Virus record (IMG/VR): IMGVR_UViG_3300042134_000050
Location: 1 to 38,083 of that record
Direction: 5' to 3' (one strand)
From: a virus
Length of the DNA: 38,083 nt
Shown: piece by piece, positions 22,060-29,762 of the stretch
Position numbering within the stretch: the first letter of the stretch is position 1
Layout: every line of letters starts with the position of its first letter
Notes under the pieces: generated by a model
The model's input: only the letters and a program-made list of their open reading frames with translations
Databases searched by the model: none
What the model was told of the DNA's origin: nothing
Program-made: the position numbers and the translations under genes

Positions 22060-25000
22060 ATGGCACAGGTTCTCGACGTCGCGACGCAGCAAGTGGTGGA
22101 GGTGCCCGACGACGAAGTGACGCAACTCGTCGCCTCCGGGAAGGCGCTGCTCCCCAAGGGACAGGTGCGCGTCACCAACGCGGCGGGCGAGGCAGCCACG
22201 GCCCCGGTGGAGAAGGCCGCAGAGCTCTTCTCCCAGGGCTGGCGGTACCGCTCGGAGGCTGAGGACCGGGCCGCCGCGCTTCAGGCAGAGTACGGCGACC
22301 GGCCCCTCGCGGCGGGTGCAGCGGGCGCGGCCCGAGGGCTCACCCTGGGACTCTCCGACGCGGCGCTGACGGCCTCCGGCGTCGTGGCCCCCGAGACGCT
22401 GCGCAACCTCGAGGACCTCAACCCCGAGCCCAGCATCGGCGGAGAGGTGCTCGGCACCGCGGCAAGCACCCTCCTCACGGCGGGGGCGGCCACCCCGGCG
22501 GCCCTCGCGGCGCGCGGCGCGGCGCAAGTGGGCGAGCGGGTGGCTGCTGGCGCGGGAGGCCGGGCGCTCGTTCGGCTGGGCGTTGAGGGGGCGGTGGAGG
22601 GCGGACTCCAGGGGCTCGGGCGGGCTATCACCGACGCGGCCCAGGAGCGTAACCCCCTCACCGCCCAGAAGGCCCTGGCCAGCACCGCCGAGGGGGCGCT
22701 GCTCGGCCTGGGCGCCGGGGCTCTCTTTGGGGGCGCGGCGGACCTGGTGACGCGGCGGGGAGCGCGCGCGTCGGGAGAAGTGGCAGAGGAGGCGGCGGAC
22801 ATCGCCGACGAGTTCCCGGAGGCGCTGCCCACGGGCACGCCAGCACCGGCATTCACCCCTGGTGCCGCCCCCGCCCAGGGGCCCCGCGACTTCTCCGGCA
22901 AGCTCCAGTCCGCCGGAGGCCCTCCCTCAGGCGGTGGGGGCGCGCCTCCATCCAGCGCTCCGCCCCCGGCGGCGGGGGGCGCTGGACGTCCTCCGCCACC
23001 CGGCGGTTTTGATGACGTGGCCACGGCGGCCCAGCGCATCGCCGCGCCGGTGAAGGCCGCCATCGAGAAGAACCCCGGCGTCTTCAAGCGGGTGTTCGAA
23101 GCGCTCGACCTGTCGTTCCCTGACGCCAACGAATGGGTGCTGCGCGGCCTCGATGTGAAGAAGAAGGCCGTAACCCTCCTGGACCAGAAGGAGTTGCTCG
23201 ACGCGGCCCCTGAGGCGCTCCGGAGAGACCCCCGTTTCGCCAAGGTGAAGAACGGCAAGGACGCGAGCGAGCTCATCGCGAAGAAGTTGGAGGAGGAAGG
23301 CGCCACGGTGCGCAGCCGAGCCGAGCACCTCGACAAGCTCATCCACTCGCGAGATCAGCTCGATGTCGAAGGGTTCGCCGAACGCGCCTCCAGCGAGCTC
23401 ATCGCCCCCCTCGCGCGCGGCACCGTGGACCAACGCAAGACGGCCCAGCGCCTCCAACAGGAACTCGACGCGTTGCTGGACCGGGCCGACAGCCTCCGGG
23501 CGCGGGTGGACGGCTCCGGCCCCAACGCGGTGTCCGGCCCCCAGCAGCCCGTGCCCGCCGTGCGTCCCCGGGACACCTCGGGCCGTTTCCTCACCTGGAA
23601 GGAGCGCCGGGCCGCAGAGGCTGCCACGATGGGTGGGGAGGTGGCGCCCCTGCGACTCACCTTCGCCGAGGGCGAGGACTACAAGCGAGCCCTGGATGGA
23701 TCCCTGAAGTGGGATTCCACCGTCTCCAACGCTGACCGGGACGCCCTGCGCCAGTTGCGCGGCATGTTTAACGCCGCCCAGGAAGAAGCGGCGGAGCGCG
23801 TGTCCTCCCGGCTTGGCTCGGACGTTTTCGAGAAGTGGAAGGTGGCCAAACAGGAGTTCGGGAAGATGGCCAGCCTCAACGACATCGCCCAGGAGCGCCT
23901 CCAAGCCGCGAAGACGGCAAACCGCCTCTTCTCCCTCACGGACAACATCGCCGGAGCAGCGGCGGGTGCCGTGGGCGGGGGCCTCAACCCCGTCGGCCTG
24001 GCCATGGGCCTGGGCGCGGCTCTGCTCAACAAGTGGGGCCGGGAAAACCTCCCCTTCGTCATGGCCCGCGCGATGGCGGACTACGAGCGCAGCCCCGGGG
24101 TGAAGCAGGCCGCGCGCGCGCTGGTGAAGCGTCTCCAGGGCGCCGCCCCACGGGCCGCGCCGGGTGAGGAGCCCCTGGTGCAGGCCGTCCAGCAGGCTGC
24201 CCAGCAGGGCCCGGGCGAGGCGTGGGTGATGCACACCGTCTTGTCCGGGGCCACGGAGTACCGCGCCCTGGCCGAGCGCGAGGGCCTGGCGCAGTACCAG
24301 CCCGAAACGGACGAGGAGGGCCAGCAGCGCGCGGGCACGGTGGCTCGGGTGGAGGCTGCCGCAGAAACCTTCGACAAGCGCGCGGACGCCGCGGCGAAGG
24401 GTCTGCTCTCCGGGAAACGGACGCCGGTGAAGACGCTCCCCCGCGCCGAAGCCATGGCCCGGGCGGAACGGGTGGTGGAGAACGCAGCCAACCCCGAGGC
24501 TTTCGTGGGTCGGGTGGCCGAGCGAGTGGCTTCGGTGGGTGCCCAGGCGCCGGGGCTCGCGCAGGACATGCAGGAGACGGCGGAGCGCGCCCAGGCCTTC
24601 CTTGTCACCAAGGCGCCACGTCGCCCGGTGGGCCCACTGGGCGACGTGCCCGCCCTGCGCGGCCCCTGGAAGCCCTCGGAGATGCAGCTCGCGAAGTGGA
24701 CGGCCTACGTGCGCGCGGTGGAGTCGCCCGCGAGCGTGCTCGAGGACGCGGCGAGCGGGAGCCTCACGACGGAGGCCGTGGAGGCCCTGGGGGCGGTGTA
24801 CCCGGACCTGCTCGCGGACATACGCTCCCGGGTGCTCTCCGAGGTGGCGGCCCACCCCAAGGCCCTTGACTACAGCCAGCGCCTCGCCTTGGGACAGCTC
24901 CTGGGTCTCCAGCTCGACGCGAGCCAGTCCCCGGCCTTCATCGCCGCCGCCCAGGCGGCGCACCAGGCCCAGCCCGCGAAGCCCCAGGGCAACGCCTCCG

Positions 25001-25077
25001 CCGCGTCCCCGCGAGCCTCCAAGCGCCTCAACCAGGAGTATTCTCCCGCCGACGCCCTCACCCAACGGAGTGCCTGA
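22060..25077 (+). CDS. giant internal virion / ejection protein
   Basis: A 1005-residue protein starting with ATG at 22060, just past the terminator; the frame is open further upstream through the RNA region, which is ignored. The N-terminal third is Ala/Gly-rich and hydrophobic (about 85-260, e.g. GAARGLTLGLSDAALTAS, STAEGALLGLGAGALFGGAA), fit for entering membranes. A Gly/Pro-rich linker lies at about 275-330, then long charged helical regions to the end. This is the layout of the largest ejected protein of podoviruses (T7 gp16 / P22 gp16 type). No lysozyme-like catalytic motif was found. Role inferred. Confidence 0.8.
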   Translation: MAQVLDVATQQVVEVPDDEVTQLVASGKALLPKGQVRVTNAAGEAATAPVEKAAELFSQGWRYRSEAEDRAAALQAEYGDRPLAAGAAGAARGLTLGLSDAALTASGVVAPETLRNLEDLNPEPSIGGEVLGTAASTLLTAGAATPAALAARGAAQVGERVAAGAGGRALVRLGVEGAVEGGLQGLGRAITDAAQERNPLTAQKALASTAEGALLGLGAGALFGGAADLVTRRGARASGEVAEEAADIADEFPEALPTGTPAPAFTPGAAPAQGPRDFSGKLQSAGGPPSGGGGAPPSSAPPPAAGGAGRPPPPGGFDDVATAAQRIAAPVKAAIEKNPGVFKRVFEALDLSFPDANEWVLRGLDVKKKAVTLLDQKELLDAAPEALRRDPRFAKVKNGKDASELIAKKLEEEGATVRSRAEHLDKLIHSRDQLDVEGFAERASSELIAPLARGTVDQRKTAQRLQQELDALLDRADSLRARVDGSGPNAVSGPQQPVPAVRPRDTSGRFLTWKERRAAEAATMGGEVAPLRLTFAEGEDYKRALDGSLKWDSTVSNADRDALRQLRGMFNAAQEEAAERVSSRLGSDVFEKWKVAKQEFGKMASLNDIAQERLQAAKTANRLFSLTDNIAGAAAGAVGGGLNPVGLAMGLGAALLNKWGRENLPFVMARAMADYERSPGVKQAARALVKRLQGAAPRAAPGEEPLVQAVQQAAQQGPGEAWVMHTVLSGATEYRALAEREGLAQYQPETDEEGQQRAGTVARVEAAAETFDKRADAAAKGLLSGKRTPVKTLPRAEAMARAERVVENAANPEAFVGRVAERVASVGAQAPGLAQDMQETAERAQAFLVTKAPRRPVGPLGDVPALRGPWKPSEMQLAKWTAYVRAVESPASVLEDAASGSLTTEAVEALGAVYPDLLADIRSRVLSEVAAHPKALDYSQRLALGQLLGLQLDASQSPAFIAAAQAAHQAQPAKPQGNASAASPRASKRLNQEYSPADALTQRSA

Positions 25078-25503
25078 ATGCACCGTCTCGCCCTGCTGCT
25101 ATCCCTACTCTCTGCCACGGCCTTCGCCGCGGGCCCATACACCGCCTCGCAGCCCCTCACCCGTCCCGCACCCGCCGGCAACCCGACAGACCCCGTGGCC
25201 TTCCCGGTGCCGCCCATGTCTCTGGACAGCACCGCCCGCTACCGCGTCACCGTGTGCGCCGCTGAGGGGGCCACCCTCGCCGGCACCGGCTCCATCCGCC
25301 TGTGGCTCTACCACCCGCGCGCACAGGCGTGGGGCTTCAACCCGGCGCAGGATCTCACGGTCACCACCACCGGGGCCCGCTGCCAGAGTTGGGGCCGCAG
25401 CGTGGACGTATCCTTCGGCTACCTCCAGCCCTCCGCCGTCGCGTTGGGTGTCTCCGCTGGGACGACGGTGACGGTGTACGTGGACACGGTGGCCACGCGA
25501 TGA
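25078..25503 (+). CDS. Sec-exported small beta protein in the late block
   Basis: A 141-residue protein directly after the giant ejection gene (stop TGA then ATG with no gap). It has a clear signal peptide, MHRLALLLSLLSATAFA, with cleavage before AGPYTA. The mature part looks like a beta sandwich, with Cys60 and Cys102 able to form a disulfide (VTVCAAEG, ARCQSW). Virion proteins are normally not exported, so this protein may act in the periplasm or on the cell surface, or coat particles after lysis. No family recognised. Confidence 0.82.
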   Translation: MHRLALLLSLLSATAFAAGPYTASQPLTRPAPAGNPTDPVAFPVPPMSLDSTARYRVTVCAAEGATLAGTGSIRLWLYHPRAQAWGFNPAQDLTVTTTGARCQSWGRSVDVSFGYLQPSAVALGVSAGTTVTVYVDTVATR

Positions 25504-26129
25504 GGCGCACTCTTCTGGCCGGCGGCGCAGTCCTCCTGCTCGCGGGCGTGGTGCGTGCCCAGGTGCTCAACGAGCAGACGGCGGAGGGGGCCTCGGGTGT
25601 CATCTCCGAGCCCACCACCGTGCTCGCGCCGGTGACTATGACGAAGGAACTCAAGGCGCAAGGCGGCGTCATCTCCTCCTTCATCCAGTCCGGAGACGTC
25701 CAGGCCAACACCGTGGATGCGGGTAGCGTGCGCGCCAACACCGCAACCCTGGGCGCCGTCGACGCGGGCACCATCACCGCCAGTAGCCTCACCGTCACGG
25801 GGGAGACGACGACGGGCTCGCTCGAGGTGATGGGCGCCACCACCTTCCGGGAGCGGCCCACTGGAGTCGTCCTGGGCGGCTCGCTAGTGAAAGCGGCGGC
25901 CACGGGGCTCTCGGTGGGCTGCTCTGTCTTCGGGACGGTGCCGGTGCCCGGTGCGCTGGTGGGAGACGCGTGCGTCCCGAGTTCCATCCCCACCTCAGCA
26001 CTCACGCTCGGCATCACCTATGACTGCTACGTGACGGCCCCGGCGACCGTTACGCTCCGGAGTTGCGGCCTCGTGGCTCTGGTGAGCGCCCCGGCCGGCA
26101 CGTACCAGGTACGCGTCATCGGTCCTTGA
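25500..26129 (+). CDS. Sec-exported fibre-like protein with beta repeats
   Basis: A 209-residue protein, ATGA-coupled to the previous exported protein. The signal peptide is MRRTLLAGGAVLLLAGVVRA, cleaved before QVLNEQ. Residues about 62-115 show a short repeat (GDVQANTVDAG, GSVRANTATLG, AVDAGTITASS, SLTVTGETTTG) of the kind that folds as a triple beta helix in phage fibres. The C-terminal domain (about 120-209) has four Cys (141, 158, 176, 189), fit for two disulfides. It is the last gene of the late block, the usual place of the receptor-binding protein, yet it carries a secretion signal. Role open. Confidence 0.82.
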   Translation: MRRTLLAGGAVLLLAGVVRAQVLNEQTAEGASGVISEPTTVLAPVTMTKELKAQGGVISSFIQSGDVQANTVDAGSVRANTATLGAVDAGTITASSLTVTGETTTGSLEVMGATTFRERPTGVVLGGSLVKAAATGLSVGCSVFGTVPVPGALVGDACVPSSIPTSALTLGITYDCYVTAPATVTLRSCGLVALVSAPAGTYQVRVIGP

Positions 26130-26316
26130 GTTTCACCGCCCTCGGCCACCCGTAGCCGGGCCGGGGACGTCGGCGCCACCGATCACGGATGCGGTCCACG
26201 CCCTCAGGGCCATGGCCGACGAGCCACAGCCCAAGGAACGCGGCTCCGACTTCCAGTCCAGCGAAGCCGAATCCGAGCGCCACATCCATGAGGCCCACCG
26301 CGTCTTCAGGCGTCAT
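26116..26316 (-). CDS. small membrane protein, holin candidate
   Basis: A 66-residue protein at the end of L2. A hydrophobic segment (about 8-34) is followed by a basic tail (RIRDRWRRRPRPGYGW, about 43-58), as in short holins. GGAGG lies before the ATG at 26316. Its 3' end overlaps the end of the rightward fibre-like gene by 14 bases. It is three genes downstream of the amidase, so a lysis role is plausible. Not recognised by family. Confidence 0.7.
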   Translation of the reverse strand: MTPEDAVGLMDVALGFGFAGLEVGAAFLGLWLVGHGPEGVDRIRDRWRRRPRPGYGWPRAVKLKDR

Positions 26317-26440
26317 AGCCGCCCTCCCGCATGTCGAGGATGCCTCGCCAGTACCGGACGAATAGTTGCTTCGGCCCCACCCAGCGGATGTGGATGCCGT
26401 GGGGACCGCTCCAGACTCCTCCCATGCGCCAGACCATCAT
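26306..26440 (-). CDS. 44-residue basic unknown protein
   Basis: A small gene beginning at ATG 26440 with GGAGG upstream; it overlaps the stop of the gene before and, by 11 bases, the next start. The sequence is rich in Trp, Gly and Arg (VWRMGGVWSGPHGIHIRW). No membrane span. Not recognised. Support comes from the ribosome site and coupling. Confidence 0.55.
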   Translation of the reverse strand: MMVWRMGGVWSGPHGIHIRWVGPKQLFVRYWRGILDMREGGYDA

Positions 26441-26643
26441 GGCTGCCTCCGGGGTGACCGCATGCCCGCCAGGACTACGGCCGCCTCGGGCACGAGACAG
26501 CAACCACCATCACATGACCAGCCAAGCCGAATTTCATCGCGGGCGCGACATTCGTGCCGCGACGTCATCCCAGCTACCCGAGCCATGTCCGGGTTGGCGT
26601 CCTTCCATCGCTCCCCCTCAGCGATCTCTCTGAAGGTTCTCAT
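26437..26643 (-). CDS. 68-residue unknown protein
   Basis: A small gene after the endolysin. It has GGGAGG before ATG 26643 and overlaps its neighbours on both sides. It has a helical start (REIAEGERWKDANPDMARVAG), two Cys clusters (HECRARDE, SCDGGCCLVP) and a weak hydrophobic stretch near the end. Not recognised. It may be a lysis accessory protein or a small metal-binding protein. Confidence 0.6.
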   Translation of the reverse strand: MRTFREIAEGERWKDANPDMARVAGMTSRHECRARDEIRLGWSCDGGCCLVPEAAVVLAGMRSPRRQP

Positions 26644-27191
26644 GCCGTCCTCCCCGTGAGCATCTCCCTCACCCTGCCCCAGTCGAAGTTGTCGGCGGGG
26701 TCCGTCTTCCGGCCCGGGGCCACGTCGCGGTGGCCGAGGATGTAGCCGACGTCGAGCAACGGCATCGACGAGGCCACCACGCTCTTGGCCGTGCATATGA
26801 GCGTGTGCTTCCATCCCTGGCGCCGCACGATGCCCGGCAGCAGCTCGCCCAGGGCTCGGTACTGGGCCTCAGTGAAAGGCGTCACCCCGTCTCCGGGGTT
26901 CACGAGCTCGATGCCGATGCTTCGCTGGTTGAAGTCGTACGCCTTGCAGGTCTCCCATGGGAGGCGCCCAAGACCCGCGTGCCATGCCTTCAGGCTCTCG
27001 GATACGAGCCGGTAGACGGTACCTCCGTTCGTGATGACGTAGTGGGCGCTGACGCCGCTCTTCGGATTGCTGAGCCACTCCACGGACGGCCAGGAGTCGA
27101 CGCTCGCCGTGTGGTGCAACACCACGGTGTCCACGCGGACGCCGGGCCTGCGCGCGGAGTGGTTCGGCGAGGGGTGGTCGATGATGGTCAT
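26640..27191 (-). CDS. N-acetylmuramoyl-L-alanine amidase, endolysin (Amidase_2)
   Basis: A 183-residue protein of the Amidase_2/PGRP fold, a zinc enzyme that cuts the bond between MurNAc and L-Ala in peptidoglycan at the end of infection. VVLHHTAS (23-30) gives the first zinc His, GHRDVAPGRKTDPADNFDW (153-171) gives the second His and the Asp ligand, and SIGIELVNPGDG (91-102) is the conserved core strand. No signal peptide or cell-wall-binding domain is present, so it needs a holin to reach the wall. GAGGAAG precedes ATG 27191. Upstream and downstream neighbours are coupled. Confidence 0.93.
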   Translation of the reverse strand: MTIIDHPSPNHSARRPGVRVDTVVLHHTASVDSWPSVEWLSNPKSGVSAHYVITNGGTVYRLVSESLKAWHAGLGRLPWETCKAYDFNQRSIGIELVNPGDGVTPFTEAQYRALGELLPGIVRRQGWKHTLICTAKSVVASSMPLLDVGYILGHRDVAPGRKTDPADNFDWGRVREMLTGRTA

Positions 27192-27538
27192 GGCTTCCTC
27201 GCGAGGCGCGCGGCCTTCTGGGCGGGCGTGTGCTTCTCCCACGGGAAGTCCCGGTAGGTGCGCGTCCTGCCGCATGAGCCCCCGAAGAATGGATCCTCCG
27301 GACTGGTGACCACCGCCACAGGGACGCCTGCACGCTCCCATTCCTCGTGCAAGTCCACCTGTGCCGTCTCCATCTTCCCACCCGGCATCTTCACCTCCGC
27401 GAAATGCACCTCGCCATCCTTCATGCACATCAGGTCCGGCAGCCCCTTGCCGGACAATTGCGTCACCGTCCAGCCGCCCGCGCGCAGGGAATTGATGATG
27501 TTCGGCTCATTCGCGTCCCGCTTCGCGGCGCGCCTCAT
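27188..27538 (-). CDS. VRR-NUC-type PD-(D/E)XK nuclease
   Basis: A 116-residue protein with the full VRR-NUC pattern: GKGLPDLMCM (30-39, Asp35), HFAEVKMPGG (45-54, Glu48 and Lys50) and the following QVDLHEEWERAGVPVAVV (60-77). Such stand-alone nucleases cut branched or damaged DNA and are frequent beside phage replication genes. A basic C terminus may bind DNA. ATG 27538 overlaps the previous stop as ATGA. Family sure, exact substrate unknown. A role in Holliday-junction resolution before packaging is likely but inferred. Confidence 0.85.
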   Translation of the reverse strand: MRRAAKRDANEPNIINSLRAGGWTVTQLSGKGLPDLMCMKDGEVHFAEVKMPGGKMETAQVDLHEEWERAGVPVAVVTSPEDPFFGGSCGRTRTYRDFPWEKHTPAQKAARLARKP

Positions 27539-27804
27539 TCAGCCACCCCCGCTCGCCTGAGAACGTCCAACGTCCTCGTGCATCGCGTGCAGTCACACTT
27601 CTTCCCATGCTCGTGCTGCCAGTCATCGAGCAGCGCCAGCGCCTCGGGCAGGACGGTAGCCTTCTTCGCCGTCTCCTCGTCCCGGAACTCGGCGACGTCG
27701 GACCACTCCACCCGCTCGCCACTCGTCGTATGGGTGACGACCACCACCTTGAGCGGGTTTTCATGCGAGACATCCCACTTCCAGTCGCCATCCACGGGCT
27801 TCAC
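27535..27804 (-). CDS. small unknown protein with a C-terminal CxC-x2-C motif
   Basis: An 89-residue protein with GTG start at 27804 and AGGAGG seven bases before. The first half is beta-like (WKWDVSHENPLKVVVVTHTTSGERVEW), the middle helical, and KKCDCTRCTRTLDVLRRAG ends it, which could bind zinc. GTGA overlap with the upstream gene. Not recognised. Confidence 0.75.
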   Translation of the reverse strand: MKPVDGDWKWDVSHENPLKVVVVTHTTSGERVEWSDVAEFRDEETAKKATVLPEALALLDDWQHEHGKKCDCTRCTRTLDVLRRAGVAE

Positions 27805-27968
27805 GTTTCACCTCCTACCTGTGCAACGAACATGCACGCGCACACCACGGCCATGCAGCCGAACGCCAGGGCATTCCACGCATGCAGTCCCATAGCCTCC
27901 CATCCGCACAGGCCCGCCAGCCCGAAGATGGCCGCGAGCATCAGCACCCTCTGCCGCGTCGTGGTCAT
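27801..27968 (-). CDS. 55-residue two-span membrane protein (holin-like)
   Basis: A small gene whose product has two hydrophobic stretches, LMLAAIFGLAGLCGW (9-23) and WNALAFGCMAVVCACMFVA (31-49), with both ends inside by charge (N-terminal TTTRQR). Two-span proteins this small occur as class II holins, and the endolysin is two genes downstream. The C terminus lacks the usual charged tail. ATG 27968 overlaps the upstream stop. Role inferred. Confidence 0.65.
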   Translation of the reverse strand: MTTTRQRVLMLAAIFGLAGLCGWEAMGLHAWNALAFGCMAVVCACMFVAQVGGET

Positions 27969-28204
27969 CGGTACACCCCGCGCCACTTCGGGGCGGCAAT
28001 GGATTCGCGAGCACGGGCCCTGTTCAGGCGCGTCACGTATCCGGCCGCACGCGTCTTGGACAGCCAGCGGCGAAGGCGCGCGTTGATCACGATGTCTGCG
28101 CACCACGCCCCCTCCAACTCGCACCGCCAGCCGTCGGCGAGGCTCATCCACATCTTGCGCAGCGGCCGTCTCCGCCCGCAGTTCGAGCATCGGCGCATCT
28201 TCAT
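27965..28204 (-). CDS. small zinc-ribbon-type basic protein, paralogue of the gene at 6375
   Basis: A 79-residue protein starting MKMRRCSNCGRRRPLRKM, with further Cys in WRCELEGAWCADI. The opening follows the same pattern as the protein at 6375-6674. The C-terminal half is strongly basic (INARLRRWLSKTRAAGYVTR), so nucleic-acid binding is likely. ATGA overlaps on both sides. Function unknown. Confidence 0.75.
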   Translation of the reverse strand: MKMRRCSNCGRRRPLRKMWMSLADGWRCELEGAWCADIVINARLRRWLSKTRAAGYVTRLNRARARESIAAPKWRGVYR

Positions 28205-28407
28205 GGCTCCATCGCCTTGCGCACGCCCGCGCGCACCGCCTCGACGGACACGCCCTGCCCCTGGGCGGCCTGCACCGCGGACTCACAGGTGCCGTCCAGT
28301 ACGTCCCGCACCGCGCGGGTGATGCGGCGCTGCTTCTCCGCTTCTGCCTGCTCACGGAGCGCGCGGCCCTGATACAGCGCCTCGAACAACTTCGCACCCA
28401 TGCTCAT
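28201..28407 (-). CDS. small helical protein of unknown function
   Basis: A 68-residue, mostly helical and charged protein (EALYQGRALREQAEAEKQRR, ITRAVRDVLDG). Both ends overlap neighbouring genes. It may be a small DNA- or protein-binding factor. Not recognised. Confidence 0.7.
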   Translation of the reverse strand: MSMGAKLFEALYQGRALREQAEAEKQRRITRAVRDVLDGTCESAVQAAQGQGVSVEAVRAGVRKAMEP

Positions 28408-29147
28408 GGCTTCACCACCGCGTCATAGGCGGCGAACGCCTCGTAGGTTTTGCTACTCACCTTCGTGGGCTCGTCCTGATCGTGCATCTCCTCGCGAAGC
28501 GCCTCAACCACTGCCTCCGCCGCCAGGAGGCGGTCCAGGAGGGCGGGGCCCGCGTGGTGTCCACCGCCAGGATTGGGAGCACGCTCCAAGATTTCAATGG
28601 CACGCGCCACAAGGTTCCAGTCGTCCTTGCGGCGGTAGGCATGACGGAGTTCCGCCGAGGCGCGCACCACCTCGGACACGAGCGCCGCGCAGTCCGCCTC
28701 GGCCTTCAGTCGCGCTTGGTCGAACTCATTGGCGGTGAGTTGCCACTCGCCGCACTGCTTCTCCATGGCGTCCAGTTCCGACTCTAGCCTGTCTGCGCGG
28801 GCCTGCTCCATCTCCGCGCGGGCCACGGTGGACTCCCAGTCCGCATGCGCCTTCCTGGCCGTCTCCACCGCCGCATCCCGGTCGTTCTCCGCCTGCTCCT
28901 TCAGCGCCTGCTCCTGCGAGGCGCATGTCTTCCAGTCGTCGGCGGCCTCGCGCGCGGCGTCCCGCTCCCTCGTGGCGATGCGCGCCTGGTCTCTGGCTTC
29001 CTCGGCTTCGCGCTCGGCGGTTGTCGCGCGGGACTCCATGGCATCGGCGGAGGTGCGGCAGAACTCCGCCCGCTTCTTCCAGGTCTCAACCTCCGCCAGC
29101 AACGCCTCGTTCTGCTGCTCCAGGGCCCACTGGAAGTTGTCGCTCAC
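28404..29147 (-). CDS. long coiled-coil protein
   Basis: A 247-residue protein. GTG at 29147 is chosen because GGAGG lies 7 bases upstream and the start overlaps the previous stop. Residues about 5-150 form an almost unbroken charged coiled coil rich in Glu, Ala, Arg and Asp (ATTAEREAEEARDQARIATR). The last third is helical with RKDDWNLVARAIEILERA and ends DAVVKP. No membrane span. Proteins of this type are common in myxophage and other GC-rich phage operons without a known role. It may scaffold other proteins. Confidence 0.8.
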   Translation of the reverse strand: MSDNFQWALEQQNEALLAEVETWKKRAEFCRTSADAMESRATTAEREAEEARDQARIATRERDAAREAADDWKTCASQEQALKEQAENDRDAAVETARKAHADWESTVARAEMEQARADRLESELDAMEKQCGEWQLTANEFDQARLKAEADCAALVSEVVRASAELRHAYRRKDDWNLVARAIEILERAPNPGGGHHAGPALLDRLLAAEAVVEALREEMHDQDEPTKVSSKTYEAFAAYDAVVKP

Positions 29148-29317
29148 GGAGCCACCTCCACGTCGTCGATTTCCCAGTCGGGGAACCGATCCGCCCTGAT
29201 GAGTGCGAGAGCTCGCTCCTCCTTGGTCAAGTCCGTCGCGGATTCGCCGTGTTCGTGTTCCACTTCGACTTGGACAGTGCACTTCGCAATCAACTCGACA
29301 TCAACAAGTGTCTTCAC
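29144..29317 (-). CDS. 57-residue acidic protein
   Basis: A small gene between coupled neighbours, GTG at 29317. The product is acidic: VDVELIAKCTVQVEVEHEHG is a beta hairpin-like start, followed by DLTKEERALALIRADRFPDWEIDDVEV. GTGA overlaps on both sides support it as real. Not recognised. Confidence 0.7.
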   Translation of the reverse strand: MKTLVDVELIAKCTVQVEVEHEHGESATDLTKEERALALIRADRFPDWEIDDVEVAP

Positions 29318-29571
29318 GTCTCATCCTCCTGCCCCACCACGGGCTGAGTCACTGTGCCTGCTTCTCGCTGCTGTGCAAGTTCATGCGCTACGCGCCACGC
29401 CGTGGCGGGAGCGATGACGCGGATGCGGTCTCCACTGTCGTGCATCCAATTCCCGCTCGGTGTCTCTGCCCACCCTACCGCGCGCAGCTCGCGGGCCATG
29501 GCGGCGATGGGGTTGGCTTGCTCGCACTCTCGACACTCCGCGTGGTCGAGAAGACCGTGTGGACAGGTCAC
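29314..29571 (-). CDS. small Cys/His zinc-binding-type protein
   Basis: An 85-residue protein, GTG at 29571 after GGAGGAG. It begins CPHGLLDHAECREC (3-16), a common start of small phage zinc-finger proteins, and continues with a helical part and GWAETPSGNWMHDSGDRIRVIAP. GTGA overlap on both sides. Function unknown. Confidence 0.75.
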   Translation of the reverse strand: MTCPHGLLDHAECRECEQANPIAAMARELRAVGWAETPSGNWMHDSGDRIRVIAPATAWRVAHELAQQREAGTVTQPVVGQEDET

Positions 29572-29762
29572 GCCTCCTCCAAGTCACAGCAGGGCGGAGG
29601 CACCACGCGTCGGCACGTGCGGTAGTGCGGCACGCCGTGCGCGCAGCGAGGGTGCGTGGGGTCGTTCACGTCGCGGGAGTGGATGAGCGGAGCGTGGTAC
29701 TTGGCCCCGAGCGGCTTCATGCTGCCGCAGTCCTCGCAGGACTCGACTTTGACGGTACTCAT
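29568..29762 (-). CDS. small Cys-rich zinc-binding-type protein
   Basis: A 64-residue protein with CEDCGSMKPLG (9-19) and RCAHGVPHYRTCRR, then PPCCDLEEA, enough ligands for one or two zincs. It directly follows the helicase loader (stop/start overlap at 29759-29762). Function unknown; it may bind DNA or a replication protein. Confidence 0.75.
   Translation of the reverse strand: MSTVKVESCEDCGSMKPLGAKYHAPLIHSRDVNDPTHPRCAHGVPHYRTCRRVVPPPCCDLEEA

Noticed and set aside
21896-22060. Cobalamin-type riboswitch in the gap before the giant ejection gene
   Set aside because: The gap has AAAG and GG-rich stems, but the conserved B12-box and core sequences are not present, and the T arm fits a tRNA-like fold better.
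22927-25083. Leftward 718-codon frame opposite the giant ejection protein
   Set aside because: Shadow frame. The plus-strand gene is coupled to its neighbours, while the minus frame has no context in the operon.
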